23,432 nt of DNA from JAICJR01 sp036491015 (GTDB taxonomy: Bacteria > Actinomycetota > Thermoleophilia > Solirubrobacterales > Thermoleophilaceae): NCBI GenBank assembly GCA_036491015.1, contig DASXCV010000240.1:1-23432 (forward strand). The letters run 5' to 3'. Shown piece after piece: positions 12,798-19,895 of this stretch (positions within the stretch are counted from its first letter, which is position 1; each line of letters opens with the position of its first letter). The position numbers and the translations under genes are program-made. Below the pieces are notes generated by a model. The model had not been told where the DNA came from and ran no database searches. It was given only the letters and a program-made list of their open reading frames with translations.

Positions 12798-13949
12798 GTG
12801 AATCGGCGTTGGGAGCACTTCGCGCTAGTGGCGGCTGGAGATGGCGGCACTCGGGGGAGTCGCACCGCAACGTCCGTCACAGCTCTGGAGTTGCCAATTT
12901 CCACAACGACGAAGGCTCCGTACTGGCACGAGGCCCTGATCCCCTACGCACAGCCGCGCCTCGCGCGGAGCCTGGTGGATGTGGCTACGTCGGTCGTGCC
13001 GTACCTATGCGTGTCTGCGCTCAACTACGCGACCCTCGGCGTCTCGGACCTGCTCACCGCTGCGCTCATCGTTCTCGCGGCCGGCTTCCTCGTCCGCACG
13101 TTCATCGTGTTCCATGACTGCACACACGGCTCGATGCTGCCCTCCAAGCGCGCGAATGCCTATCTCGGGGCCGTTCTCGGGCTGATGGTGCTGGCGCCGT
13201 TCAGGCGCTGGCGCCACGACCACGCCGTCCACCACGCAACCTCGGGCGACCTCGAGCGGCGCGGGGTGGGGGACGTGCTGACGCTCACCATCACTGAGTA
13301 CCGGGCGCGGTCATGGCGCGGGCGGCTCGGCTACCGGCTGATCCGCAACCCGCTGGTGATGTTCGGCCTCGGCCCGGTGTTCGCGATGGTCATCGGGCCG
13401 CGAGTGCCGGCGAGCGGGGCGCGCCCGCGGATGCGCAACAGCGTGCTCGCGACCGACGCCGCGCTTGTCGCCGTCGTCGCCGCGCTCTGCTGGTTGCTCG
13501 GCTGGGAGCAGTTCCTGCTCGTCTGGGGACCGTCGGCGCTGCTGGCCGGCTCCGTCGGCATCTGGCTGTTCTTCGTACAGCACCAGTTCGAGGACACCTA
13601 CTGGCAGAACGCGGAGGACTGGACCTACGCGGACGCCGCGCTACGGGGCAGCTCGTACCTGAAGCTGCCGAAGGTGCTCCAGTTCTTCACCGGCAACATC
13701 GGCCTGCACCATGTGCACCATCTCAACGCGCGCATCCCCAATTACAACCTCCAGGCCGCCCACGACGACAACCCGATGCTTCATGACGTGCCGATCCTCT
13801 CCCTCTGGGATGGGTTGCGGGCGGTCAGGCTCAAGCTCTGGGACGAGGACAGCGGAAGGCTCGTGACCTTTGCTCAGGCGCGAGCGGCTGGTGATCCCAC
13901 GTCAGTCCCGTCGCTGGCCGACCCGGGCTTCTCGAACACCAGCCTGTAG
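12798..13949 (+). CDS. Fatty acid desaturase (membrane-bound di-iron type)
   Basis: The ORF is 383 residues long, and all three histidine boxes are present: HDCTH near residue 110, HDHAVHH near 139 and HHVHH near 312 (NIGLHHVHHLNARIPNYNL). Between them are paired hydrophobic segments (VVPYLCVSALNYATL, LLTAALIVLAAGFLV, LATDAALVAVVAALCWLLG, SALLAGSVGIWLFFV). This is the acyl-lipid/omega-type desaturase layout, using O2 and an electron donor to insert a double bond. The start is uncertain: GTG 12798 gives a basic 30-residue lead without homology-like features, and TTG 12891, nearer the conserved part, is an alternative. The 3' end overlaps the convergent CFA-like methyltransferase by 76 bp. The two enzymes would act on the same acyl chains: one makes the double bond, the other can methylenate or methylate it. 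Confidence 0.92.
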   Translation: MNRRWEHFALVAAGDGGTRGSRTATSVTALELPISTTTKAPYWHEALIPYAQPRLARSLVDVATSVVPYLCVSALNYATLGVSDLLTAALIVLAAGFLVRTFIVFHDCTHGSMLPSKRANAYLGAVLGLMVLAPFRRWRHDHAVHHATSGDLERRGVGDVLTLTITEYRARSWRGRLGYRLIRNPLVMFGLGPVFAMVIGPRVPASGARPRMRNSVLATDAALVAVVAALCWLLGWEQFLLVWGPSALLAGSVGIWLFFVQHQFEDTYWQNAEDWTYADAALRGSSYLKLPKVLQFFTGNIGLHHVHHLNARIPNYNLQAAHDDNPMLHDVPILSLWDGLRAVRLKLWDEDSGRLVTFAQARAAGDPTSVPSLADPGFSNTSL

Positions 13950-14836
13950 TGCTCGAGTAGCTCGCGCTCGAAGCAGACCTTGTTCGCGCTCACTCCCGAG
14001 GTGAAAGCGAGCCGGAAGTCGGCGCTGGTCAGCCAGCGAGGGACCAACCGGAGCTTCAGTAACGCCTTCCTTGGGCTGCGAGCTCCGATGCGCGCGTTCC
14101 ACTGACGGATCGTCTCGATGTAGTCGAGGCGGCCGCTTACCTTCGACACGAGGCGGAAGCGCGGGGCCGCGGCGGCGATCACCTGCTCGGCCCCGAACGG
14201 CAGCCAGGAGCCTGGGAATTGGCGGCCCAGCAGCGCGAGGTACCACTCGTCGGAGTCGCGCGGCGGGACCGCCCGCAGCGCCTCGAGGTCGATTCGCTCC
14301 GCGGGAATCATGTTGGGGCCGAAGACCATCGTCTGCAGGTAGAAGCGACCCCCATCGGGCAACAGGTCCGCCACGCGGGCGAACAAGTCCCGGTAGATCT
14401 CGTCCTGGTGCCCCGCTTCGTAGTCGTCCCGGGAGCAGAAGTGCTCGAACGCGCCGAGGCTGGCCACGGCGTCGAAGGCGCCGAGCTGCTCGCGGGTGAC
14501 CGTCCGGGCGTCGAGGAGGCGGACGTCGAGCCCGTGGCGCCGGCAGGCGGCCAACTGCGCCGAGGACAGCGTGACCCCGACCCCGACGCCACCGCGGCGC
14601 CGGACGTCGGCCAGCAGCGGTCCCCAGCCACACCCGAGGTCGAGCACCCGCTTCCCCGGGCCGATCCCGATCTGCTCGGCCACGTAGTCGTGCTTGCGCC
14701 GTTGCGCCTGCTCCAGGCTGAGCGAGAAGTCACCGTCGTACTTGGCTCCGCTGAAATCCGCCAGCTCGCCCAGGCTGAGCCGAACCAGCCGGTCGGTCAG
14801 CGAGTAGGTGAACTCGATGTCCCGTTGGTCGGCCAT
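13874..14836 (-). CDS. Cyclopropane-fatty-acid-synthase-like SAM methyltransferase
   Basis: This 320-residue class I methyltransferase has motif I VLDLGCGWG (residues 64-72), the post-motif segment GVGVTLSSAQ, DAVASLGAFEHFC as motif II and a FYLQTMVFGPN loop. GCGWG plus the E-H-F segment and the helical C-terminal half (SADFRLAFTSGVSANKVCFERELLEHYRLVFEKP) place it with CFA synthase/mycolic acid cyclopropane synthase-like enzymes that modify lipid double bonds using SAM. Its first 60 residues are shorter than in canonical CFA synthases, which have a longer N-terminal lipid-binding part. It lies 13 bp downstream of the cation transporter gene on the same strand and converges on the desaturase with a 76-bp overlap, so the last 25 codons of both genes are read from both strands. 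Confidence 0.88.
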   Translation of the reverse strand: MADQRDIEFTYSLTDRLVRLSLGELADFSGAKYDGDFSLSLEQAQRRKHDYVAEQIGIGPGKRVLDLGCGWGPLLADVRRRGGVGVGVTLSSAQLAACRRHGLDVRLLDARTVTREQLGAFDAVASLGAFEHFCSRDDYEAGHQDEIYRDLFARVADLLPDGGRFYLQTMVFGPNMIPAERIDLEALRAVPPRDSDEWYLALLGRQFPGSWLPFGAEQVIAAAAPRFRLVSKVSGRLDYIETIRQWNARIGARSPRKALLKLRLVPRWLTSADFRLAFTSGVSANKVCFERELLEHYRLVFEKPGSASDGTDVGSPAARA

Positions 14837-14849
14837 CCCATCACCACCG

Positions 14850-15521
14850 CTATGCGCAGCAGCTACACGCGTCGCCGCGCCACGCGTCGCGCGCCTCGCG
14901 GAGCGCGACGGCGGCGATGCCGAGGGCGACGAGCGGATCAGCCCACCACCAGCCGAGCGCCGCGTTGCTCAGCAGGCCGACGAGCAGCGCTGCCGAGAGA
15001 TAGGCGCAGAGCATCGTCTGGCGGCTCTCGCTGATCGTGGCCGACGACCCGAGCCGCTGTCCGACGCGACGTTTTGCGGCGGCCAACGGCGGCATGGTGG
15101 CGAGCGTGACGACCGCGAGGCCGATGCCGACCCAGCTCGCATCGGGGTGGTGTCCGCCGACGAGGTCGCGCACCGATTCGATCCCCACGTAGAGCGCGAG
15201 CGCCACGAAGGACGCCGCGATCAGCCGCTGCGCCAGCCGCTCGGCTGTGGGCGAGGACGACCGGGCGCCGGCCATCAGCCACAGCACGACGACGCCGGCG
15301 ACCACCTCGATGAGACTGTCCGCACCGAAGCCGACCAGCGCGACGGACCCGGCCACCACGCCCGCCGCGATAGCCACCGCAGCCTCGACCAAGTGCCATC
15401 CCAGCCCGAGGCGCGCCAACCAGCGGGTGCGGCGCACCAAGCTCGCGCGTTCCTCCCCGGCAGGAGCGGCTGCGATCACAGAAATCGGCGGCAGGACCGG
15501 CAACTCCGCGTTGTTGCTCAT
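14850..15521 (-). CDS. Cation diffusion facilitator (CDF)-type transporter, short form
   Basis: This 223-residue membrane protein has the CDF-type segment GSVALVGFGADSLIEVVAG in the second helix and ADPLVALGIAAVALREARDAWRG at the end, with six hydrophobic helices in total. The Asp of GADSLIE and the Asp of ADPL are the expected metal-site positions. The cytoplasmic C-terminal domain of full CDF proteins is missing, and the protein ends in CSCC, a possible metal-binding tail. The start at ATG 15521-15519 has no ribosome binding site but lies six bases after TACGGT, suggesting a leaderless message. The methyltransferase gene follows 13 bp downstream and is probably co-transcribed. The metal is not predictable; Zn2+, Co2+ or Fe2+ are usual. 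Confidence 0.85.
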   Translation of the reverse strand: MSNNAELPVLPPISVIAAAPAGEERASLVRRTRWLARLGLGWHLVEAAVAIAAGVVAGSVALVGFGADSLIEVVAGVVVLWLMAGARSSSPTAERLAQRLIAASFVALALYVGIESVRDLVGGHHPDASWVGIGLAVVTLATMPPLAAAKRRVGQRLGSSATISESRQTMLCAYLSAALLVGLLSNAALGWWWADPLVALGIAAVALREARDAWRGDACSCCA

Positions 15522-15527
15522 GCCAAA

Positions 15528-15533
15528 ACCGTA
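15528..15533 (-). promoter_or_regulatory. Putative -10 box TACGGT of the cation transporter
   Basis: TACGGT (minus strand, 15533-15528) fits TANNNT and is six bases from the ATG, the spacing expected when transcription starts at the start codon. Confidence 0.4.
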
Positions 15534-15549
15534 GCGGCCGGCGGTCGAG

Positions 15550-16593
15550 CTATTTCACCACCGAGTGGTCCACGATCTGCTGCCGGCCGAGGAAGTAGAT
15601 GCCGGGGTCCGTTTGAAAGCCGTCGCTGGGGTTCGCCCGCAGGGTGGAGGAGCGGATCGTGAGGACGCCGGTGCGGTCGTTGCTGACGAAGAAGATCGCG
15701 CCGCCGCCCTCGCGCGCGTGGTTGCCGGTCATCTTCGTGCCGGCGATCAGTACGCGGTAGTTGTTGCCGTCGGTGTACACGGCGCCACCCGAGCCCCCGC
15801 CCGGGGTCCCGGGGTCCGCGGGGTTGGCGCCGCGGCCGATGGCGCGGTTGTGGGTGAAGGTGCTGTTGTAGATCGACCACGAGACGCCGATGCTGCTCAG
15901 CGCGGCGCCGTTGCTGCAGACCCCGCGGCTGAAGGTGCTGCGGGTGATGGTCACCGGCTGCTGGTTGTACTGCGACAGCGCGCGGACGGCGCCTCCGCCG
16001 AGGTCCGGACCCGTCGCGTCGCAGCGGTTGCGAACGAACGTCGACCCGACGATCTTGAGCTGACCGCCGCGGGCGAAGATCGCACCGCCGCCGCCACCGT
16101 CGAAGGTCGCGCCGGTGGCGTTGCCGTCCGCGAAGGTCAGGTTCTGGACCACGAGACGGGGCGTGGCCTGGTTGTCGCAGTGCGAGGTCGTCCAGATCTG
16201 GCGGCGATCGCACGTGTCCTGGTAGAGGATGCGGCGTTTCCCGCCGCCGCTGAGCGTGACCAGCCCGCCGCCGTCGAGGACCACCCGACGGCTGGTGTTC
16301 ACCACCTTGGCTGTCTGTCTCATCTCGATCCGCACCGGCTTCGGCCCGCAGCGGAATCCGATGACCCCACCTTTCGCGACCGCCCGCACCACCGCGCGCG
16401 AGGTGCAGCTCCGCGGCGTGCCGGTACCGACCCAGCGGTCGGGGTGTGAAGTGTCGACCGCCTGCGCGCTGCGGGGCCCGCTGACCGCGGCCGCCGTGCG
16501 CTCGTTGGGCGGCGCCGCAGCGGCCACCAACGGCCCGGCGAGCGCGCCGGCGAGCCCCAGGCACAGCGTCGTGAGAACAAGCCGCGGACGCAT
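15550..16593 (-). CDS. Secreted right-handed beta-helix protein
   Basis: This 347-residue protein begins with a signal peptide (MRPRLVLTTLCLGLAGALAG, then PLVAAAAPPNE), with likely cleavage after the AAA stretch. The mature part is a beta-solenoid of the pectate-lyase type with repeated short strands: RRVVLDGGGLVTLSGGGKRR, LVVQNLTFADGNATG, LKIVGSTFVRNRC, VTITRSTFSRGVC, WSIYNSTFTHNRA and LTIRSSTLRANPS. Gly-rich turns such as FDGGGGGAIFARG separate coils. Several Cys residues (TCDRRQ, HCDNQ, RNRC, RGVC) may form disulfides. No C-terminal anchor is visible, so it is probably released or loosely wall-bound. No catalytic Asp/Arg set of a known lyase is evident. ATG 16593 is chosen because TAGGGT lies 17 bases upstream and the signal peptide starts there. 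Confidence 0.82.
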   Translation of the reverse strand: MRPRLVLTTLCLGLAGALAGPLVAAAAPPNERTAAAVSGPRSAQAVDTSHPDRWVGTGTPRSCTSRAVVRAVAKGGVIGFRCGPKPVRIEMRQTAKVVNTSRRVVLDGGGLVTLSGGGKRRILYQDTCDRRQIWTTSHCDNQATPRLVVQNLTFADGNATGATFDGGGGGAIFARGGQLKIVGSTFVRNRCDATGPDLGGGAVRALSQYNQQPVTITRSTFSRGVCSNGAALSSIGVSWSIYNSTFTHNRAIGRGANPADPGTPGGGSGGAVYTDGNNYRVLIAGTKMTGNHAREGGGAIFFVSNDRTGVLTIRSSTLRANPSDGFQTDPGIYFLGRQQIVDHSVVK

Positions 16594-16610
16594 AGGCACG
16601 ATTGCGCGTG

Positions 16611-16616
16611 ACCCTA
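16611..16616 (-). promoter_or_regulatory. Putative -10 box TAGGGT of the beta-helix gene
   Basis: GCTAGGGTCA (minus strand) matches the csp -10 core and lies 17 bases before the ATG. A second copy of TAGGGTCA is found at 16676-16669, on the far side of the hairpin element. Confidence 0.4.
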
Positions 16617-16619
16617 GCG

Positions 16620-16658
16620 ATCCCATCTGACTGTTGTTAGGCAACACCAGGATGGGAT
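16620..16658. repeat. Hairpin element, copy 1 (TGTTGTT-A-GGCAACA core)
   Basis: This 39-bp dyad is centred on A16639. The outer arms ATCCCATC (16620-16627) and GATGGGAT (16651-16658) pair perfectly. The inner arms TGTTGTT (16632-16638) and GGCAACA (16640-16646) pair with two G-T wobbles, and a 4-nt internal loop lies between. The core and right flank (GGCAACACC, then GGATG) are shared with copy 2 at 22517-22559. It sits directly upstream of the beta-helix promoter, flanked by TGACCCTA at 16609-16616 and 16669-16676. Confidence 0.65.
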
Positions 16659-16805
16659 TGCTATGCGTTGACCCTACCCGCAGTCTGCCAGCGACCCCCG
16701 GCGCATTCACCAGCGCGGAGGTGGCTCGTCTTGACCTCCACCCGGATATCACTCACACTGCGTAGGCGGAGGCATCGCCGCTCCCCGTCCAGGAAGAAGG
16801 GCCGC

Positions 16806-17453
16806 TTGACGCAGGCCGTATCGGCGCCCGAGAGCGCGTCGCCTCCAGGGGAGGAGAAGCCCCGGTCCGGGTCGATCTATCTGGCTCTTTTGCCGTGGGT
16901 GCTGTTCAGCCTGATCGCGCGTTTCGACACGCTTACGGCGGCATCGGTGATCGCCCTCGTGGGAGCCGTGGTGGTCGCCCTGCCGTCGATTCGTCGCGGG
17001 CGGCCGAAGAGCCTCGAGATCGGAGCGATCGTCACGTTCGCTGCCTTCACGGTCGCAGCGTTCATCGTCAGCGACTCGGTGGCCGACGACATCAGCCGCT
17101 ACGCCCGAGGAATCGCCGCGCTTGTGCTTGCCCTGATCGCGTTCGGCTCGCTCGCGCGCACGCCGTTCACCGAGGAGTACGCGCGCGAGACGGTGCCGCG
17201 GCAATTCTGGAACTCGCCGACGTTCAAGGCACTGAACCGGCGCATCACGATTCTGTGGGGCTTCGTCTTTCTGGCCATGGTTCCGTGCCACGTGGTCGCG
17301 GGCGCAATCGACACGCGGCGTGCCAACACGATCTTCAACTGGGTCATTCCCGTCGCGCTCGTGGTCTGGGCGTCGAAACGAACCGCCGAGATCAGCGACA
17401 GCGCGCGAGGCGAGCACGAGGCTCCCGCGTCCGCGGAGATTCCGGGCTCCTAG
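16806..17453 (+). CDS. Six-helix membrane protein of unknown function
   Basis: The ORF is 215 residues long from TTG 16806, chosen because GGAAGAAGGG lies just upstream and the codons before it are Arg/Ser-rich. GTG/TTG starts further upstream are possible. Six hydrophobic segments are visible (IYLALLPWVLFSLIA, ASVIALVGAVVVALPS, IGAIVTFAAFTVAAFIV, IAALVLALIAFGSLA, ILWGFVFLAMVPCHVVAGAI, FNWVIPVALVVWAS). A conserved-looking loop between helices 4 and 5 reads FTEEYARETVPRQFW. The topology recalls septation-protein-A-like or DUF3159-like proteins, but I cannot assign a family. It diverges from the beta-helix gene, with the hairpin element between them. Confidence 0.7.
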   Translation: MTQAVSAPESASPPGEEKPRSGSIYLALLPWVLFSLIARFDTLTAASVIALVGAVVVALPSIRRGRPKSLEIGAIVTFAAFTVAAFIVSDSVADDISRYARGIAALVLALIAFGSLARTPFTEEYARETVPRQFWNSPTFKALNRRITILWGFVFLAMVPCHVVAGAIDTRRANTIFNWVIPVALVVWASKRTAEISDSARGEHEAPASAEIPGS

Positions 17454-17578
17454 CTCGAGCCTTCGCGCGGACGTGCCCCAGCGCCCCGCCTGTCTCCGAC
17501 CAAAGTAGGACTCGAAATCGTCGGCTAGGAGGACGGATAGTCCGGCCTTCCTACGACGACCTGGCGTCGCCGGGCCCG

Positions 17579-17584
17579 TAGCTT
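17579..17584 (+). promoter_or_regulatory. Putative -10 box TAGCTT of the CPBP protease gene
   Basis: TAGCTT fits TANNNT and is six bases before ATG 17591, which would make that ATG the first codon of a leaderless message. The internal ATG 17618 has its own GAAAGGAC site. Confidence 0.4.
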
Positions 17585-17590
17585 CGCGGC

Positions 17591-18430
17591 ATGGACTCGA
17601 CGACGAAAGGACAGCTCATGGAGGCCACGACCAACAGCATCGCAATCCCCGCCCCCGCGACCAAGATGCAGACCTCGGCTCCGGCCGCCGAGCGCACGTT
17701 GCCGCAACTCAGCCTCGGCGGCGTCCTTGCCGTCTGGGCCGCCGCCGCCCTGCCGATGGGGCTGCTCGCCTGGCTTGTCGCGCCCCGGCTCGCCGATCAC
17801 CTGAGCGGTGCGGCCAGTCTGCCGCGAGCCCTGATCATCACCCTCACCGGCGGGTTGATCTGGCAGTTCGTACTGGTGATGCTGCTCGTCCGGCGTGAGC
17901 AGGGAACGCTCCGCTGGTCGGTGCTGCGAGAGGCGCTCTGGCTGCGTGCCCCGCGCTCTCCCCGCAGCGGGCGGCGCGGAGGCCGCGTCTGGCTCATCGT
18001 TCTGCCGCTGCTCGTCGCCTTCGCGGCAGAGGAGCTCGTTTCGGTGTCCGGTCCGGCGAATCGCGATTTCGGCGCGTTCGTCGGGTCGCATGCCGGGCAC
18101 GCGCTCTTCGCAGGATCGTGGGGCTGGTTCGCGATCCTCGTCGTGCTCGCCGTCTTCAATACGGCGCTCGGCGAGGAGCTGCTGTTCCGTGGCTTCCTGC
18201 TGCCCCGGATGAACGGCGTGTTCGGCCGACGGGATTGGCTCGCCAACGGCGTCCTCTTCGCGGTCTACCACCTACACCAGCCGTGGAGCATGCCCGGCGC
18301 CCTGCTCGACACGTTCATCCTGGCCTATCCCTCGAAGCGCTACCGCAGTGCACTCATCGGCATCGCCGTGCACAGCGCACAGAGCATCGTGCTGCTGGGC
18401 ATCGTGCTCTCGCTGGTGCTCAAGGGTTGA
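17591..18430 (+). CDS. CPBP-family intramembrane metalloprotease (CAAX protease-like)
   Basis: This 279-residue membrane protein carries the CPBP/Abi motifs. Glu195-Glu196-x3-Arg200 (GEELLFRGFLLPRM) is present, followed by FAVYHLH with the motif-2 His and HSAQS with the motif-3 His near the end. About seven hydrophobic segments surround them, after a 40-residue Pro/Ala/Thr-rich N terminus. Bacterial homologues are linked to peptide maturation, bacteriocin self-immunity or stress signalling, mostly without defined substrates. Start: ATG 17591 (leaderless, TAGCTT six bases upstream) or ATG 17618 (GAAAGGAC seven bases upstream); the two differ by nine residues. No bacteriocin-like gene is adjacent. 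An 11-bp hairpin terminator follows at 18458. Confidence 0.9.
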   Translation: MDSTTKGQLMEATTNSIAIPAPATKMQTSAPAAERTLPQLSLGGVLAVWAAAALPMGLLAWLVAPRLADHLSGAASLPRALIITLTGGLIWQFVLVMLLVRREQGTLRWSVLREALWLRAPRSPRSGRRGGRVWLIVLPLLVAFAAEELVSVSGPANRDFGAFVGSHAGHALFAGSWGWFAILVVLAVFNTALGEELLFRGFLLPRMNGVFGRRDWLANGVLFAVYHLHQPWSMPGALLDTFILAYPSKRYRSALIGIAVHSAQSIVLLGIVLSLVLKG

Positions 18431-18457
18431 GTCTCCGACCTGAAGAGTCGCGAGTAG

Positions 18458-18484
18458 AACGGGCCGCCCAATCGGCGGCCCGTT
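18458..18484. terminator. Hairpin terminator between convergent genes
   Basis: AACGGGCCGCC (18458-18468) and GGCGGCCCGTT (18474-18484) form a perfect 11-bp stem with loop CAATC. It lies between the CPBP gene and the convergent gene ending at 18510 and can serve both. There is no long U run. Confidence 0.65.
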
Positions 18485-18509
18485 CGCGTCGGCGAACCAG
18501 CCCCGCGGC

Positions 18510-18968
18510 CTAGCGCCCGAGCGTGCGGGTGAACTCGCGTGCCCGGGCGGGAATGCCGCCGAGGAGCTCGCGCACCTCGGCCAGGCCTGCGCGGAGCTCG
18601 GGATCGCCCACTTCGACCGGCATCATCGAGTCTTGGAGCTCCGTGAGCACGGCGTCAGCGTCGCCGACGGAGTCGACCGCGCTGTCGATGAATCCTCTGA
18701 CACCGGTCGATGGCAGGCCCGGTGGTGCAGGACTGAATGTGCGTCCCGGCAGGCCGTGCCGCTGGGCGAAGCCGGTGTGGGTCCGCTGCGCACGCCCGTA
18801 CGCGGTCTGGACCGGGCCGAAGAGTTGCTCCTCGAGCCGATCGGCCGGAACCGTGGTGAGCTGTTCGTAGGCCTCACCCAGCGCCGCCAGGGCGACGGCA
18901 ATGTCATCGATCGCTTCGCCGAGCGTGTCGAGCAGTTCCTGCCTGGCTTCTCCCGCGACGTAGGCCAC
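18510..18968 (-). CDS. Hypothetical helical protein
   Basis: This 152-residue, soluble, mostly alpha-helical protein lacks signal peptide and membrane segments. An N-terminal helical hairpin (GEARQELLDTLGEAIDDIAV, ALAALGEAYEQL) leads to RLEEQLFGPVQTAYGRAQRT and then a Pro/Gly-rich loop (GLPGRTFSPAPPGLPSTG). Two more helices at about 90-145 have many Asp/Glu and Leu (DSAVDSVGDADAVLTELQDS, LRAGLAEVRELLGG). It looks like a conserved protein of the lineage with an unknown role. The start is GTG 18968-18966, with TAAGCT seven bases upstream and no ribosome binding site, consistent with a leaderless message. Confidence 0.75.
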   Translation of the reverse strand: MAYVAGEARQELLDTLGEAIDDIAVALAALGEAYEQLTTVPADRLEEQLFGPVQTAYGRAQRTHTGFAQRHGLPGRTFSPAPPGLPSTGVRGFIDSAVDSVGDADAVLTELQDSMMPVEVGDPELRAGLAEVRELLGGIPARAREFTRTLGR

Positions 18969-18975
18969 GTGGGCG

Positions 18976-18981
18976 AGCTTA
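18976..18981 (-). promoter_or_regulatory. Putative -10 box TAAGCT of the hypothetical gene
   Basis: TAAGCT (minus strand, 18981-18976) lies seven bases before the GTG start. It is identical to the hexamers before the nitroreductase and desaturase genes. Confidence 0.45.
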
Positions 18982-19036
18982 GCTACCAGGCAGGCACGGC
19001 CTGCAGTGCGGCGGCGCGACCAGACACCGAGGAACG

Positions 19037-19062
19037 AAAAGGCCCGCTCGGCAGCGGGCCTT
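19037..19062 (-). terminator. Intrinsic terminator of tRNA-Leu
   Basis: On the minus strand AAGGCCCGCT and AGCGGGCCTT form a 10-bp stem with a 4-nt loop (GCCG), and the T run TTTT at 19040-19037 overlaps the end of the stem. It begins ten bases after the tRNA 3' end. Confidence 0.8.
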
Positions 19063-19069
19063 CACCTGC

Positions 19070-19155
<86 letters not shown>

Positions 19156-19180
19156 TGGCGGTGGCGAGGATAGCTGACGG

Positions 19181-19825
19181 CTAGCGCTGCTTCGGGCCGC
19201 GACGCTGTGGTGTGCGGAACACCGTGTCCCAGTACGGGGCGCTGATCCCGAAGCCGCGCGTGTCATCCTGGAAGTGGTGGCGCATGTGCAGCTCGCGCAG
19301 CAGCTTGCCCGCGCGCGTCCTCGGCATGTGGTGGTGCAGGTGGTAGTGGATCTCGTCGTAGATCAGGTAGCCCGCCCAGAAGCCGGCGCCCACGGCATAC
19401 GCGGTGGGAGTGCCGAACAGCACCAGGAACAGGGCGAAGAAGAGCGCGGAAAGCGGCACGCTCACCGACGGCGGCATGACGAGGCGCATCGGGTCGTTCG
19501 GGTGGTCGTGGTGCACGCCGTGGATGATCCAGTGGAGCCGCGCGCCGAAGCCCTCCTCGGGCTCGAAGTGGAACACCACGCGGTGGATCCAGTACTCGCA
19601 CAACGTCCAGAACGCATAGCCGCCGGCGAACCCGGCGATGATGTGCCAGGCCTTCATGCCGTCGCTGATGGCCAGCACCAGCAGCACCACGATCAGCGGC
19701 AGGAAGATCAGCACCGGCACGATCGGATGCACCCGCGAGAGCCTGTCGAGCAGCTCGTTCTCGAACATGCGGGGCGAGGCCCGGAGTACGTCCGTCCTGC
19801 GCACGTGGGCATTGCTGCTTTCCAT
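19181..19825 (-). CDS. Fatty acid hydroxylase / sterol desaturase superfamily protein
   Basis: This 214-residue membrane enzyme has the clustered histidines of the family: EYWIHRVVFHFEP, LHWIIHGVHHDHP, EIHYHLHHHMPRT and RELHMRHHFQDD. These supply eight or more ligands for a di-iron centre. Hydrophobic segments flank them (IVPVLIFLPLIVVLLVLAIS, HIIAGFAGGYAFWTL, LSALFFALFLVLFG, TAYAVGAGFWAGYLIYD). It matches fatty acid 2-hydroxylase/carotenoid hydroxylase-like proteins that put OH on lipids with O2. The ATG at 19825-19823 is preceded at seven bases by TACCAT and lacks a ribosome binding site, so it is probably leaderless. It is divergent from the EamA transporter. Together with the desaturase and CFA-like enzyme it is one of three lipid-modifying enzymes in the window, although not in one operon. 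Confidence 0.9.
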   Translation of the reverse strand: MESSNAHVRRTDVLRASPRMFENELLDRLSRVHPIVPVLIFLPLIVVLLVLAISDGMKAWHIIAGFAGGYAFWTLCEYWIHRVVFHFEPEEGFGARLHWIIHGVHHDHPNDPMRLVMPPSVSVPLSALFFALFLVLFGTPTAYAVGAGFWAGYLIYDEIHYHLHHHMPRTRAGKLLRELHMRHHFQDDTRGFGISAPYWDTVFRTPQRRGPKQR

Positions 19826-19832
19826 GGGGGTG

Positions 19833-19838
19833 ATGGTA
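19833..19838 (-). promoter_or_regulatory. Putative -10 box TACCAT of the fatty acid hydroxylase
   Basis: TACCAT (minus strand, 19838-19833) fits TANNNT and is seven bases before the ATG. It lies within the 70-bp divergent gap shared with the EamA gene, whose own candidate box is the weaker GACACT at 19882-19887. Confidence 0.4.
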
Positions 19839-19895
19839 GCCGTCGCCGGGGAGGGAGGCCAGTCCGCCGAGCGACGTGCGGGACACTCTCGCGTC

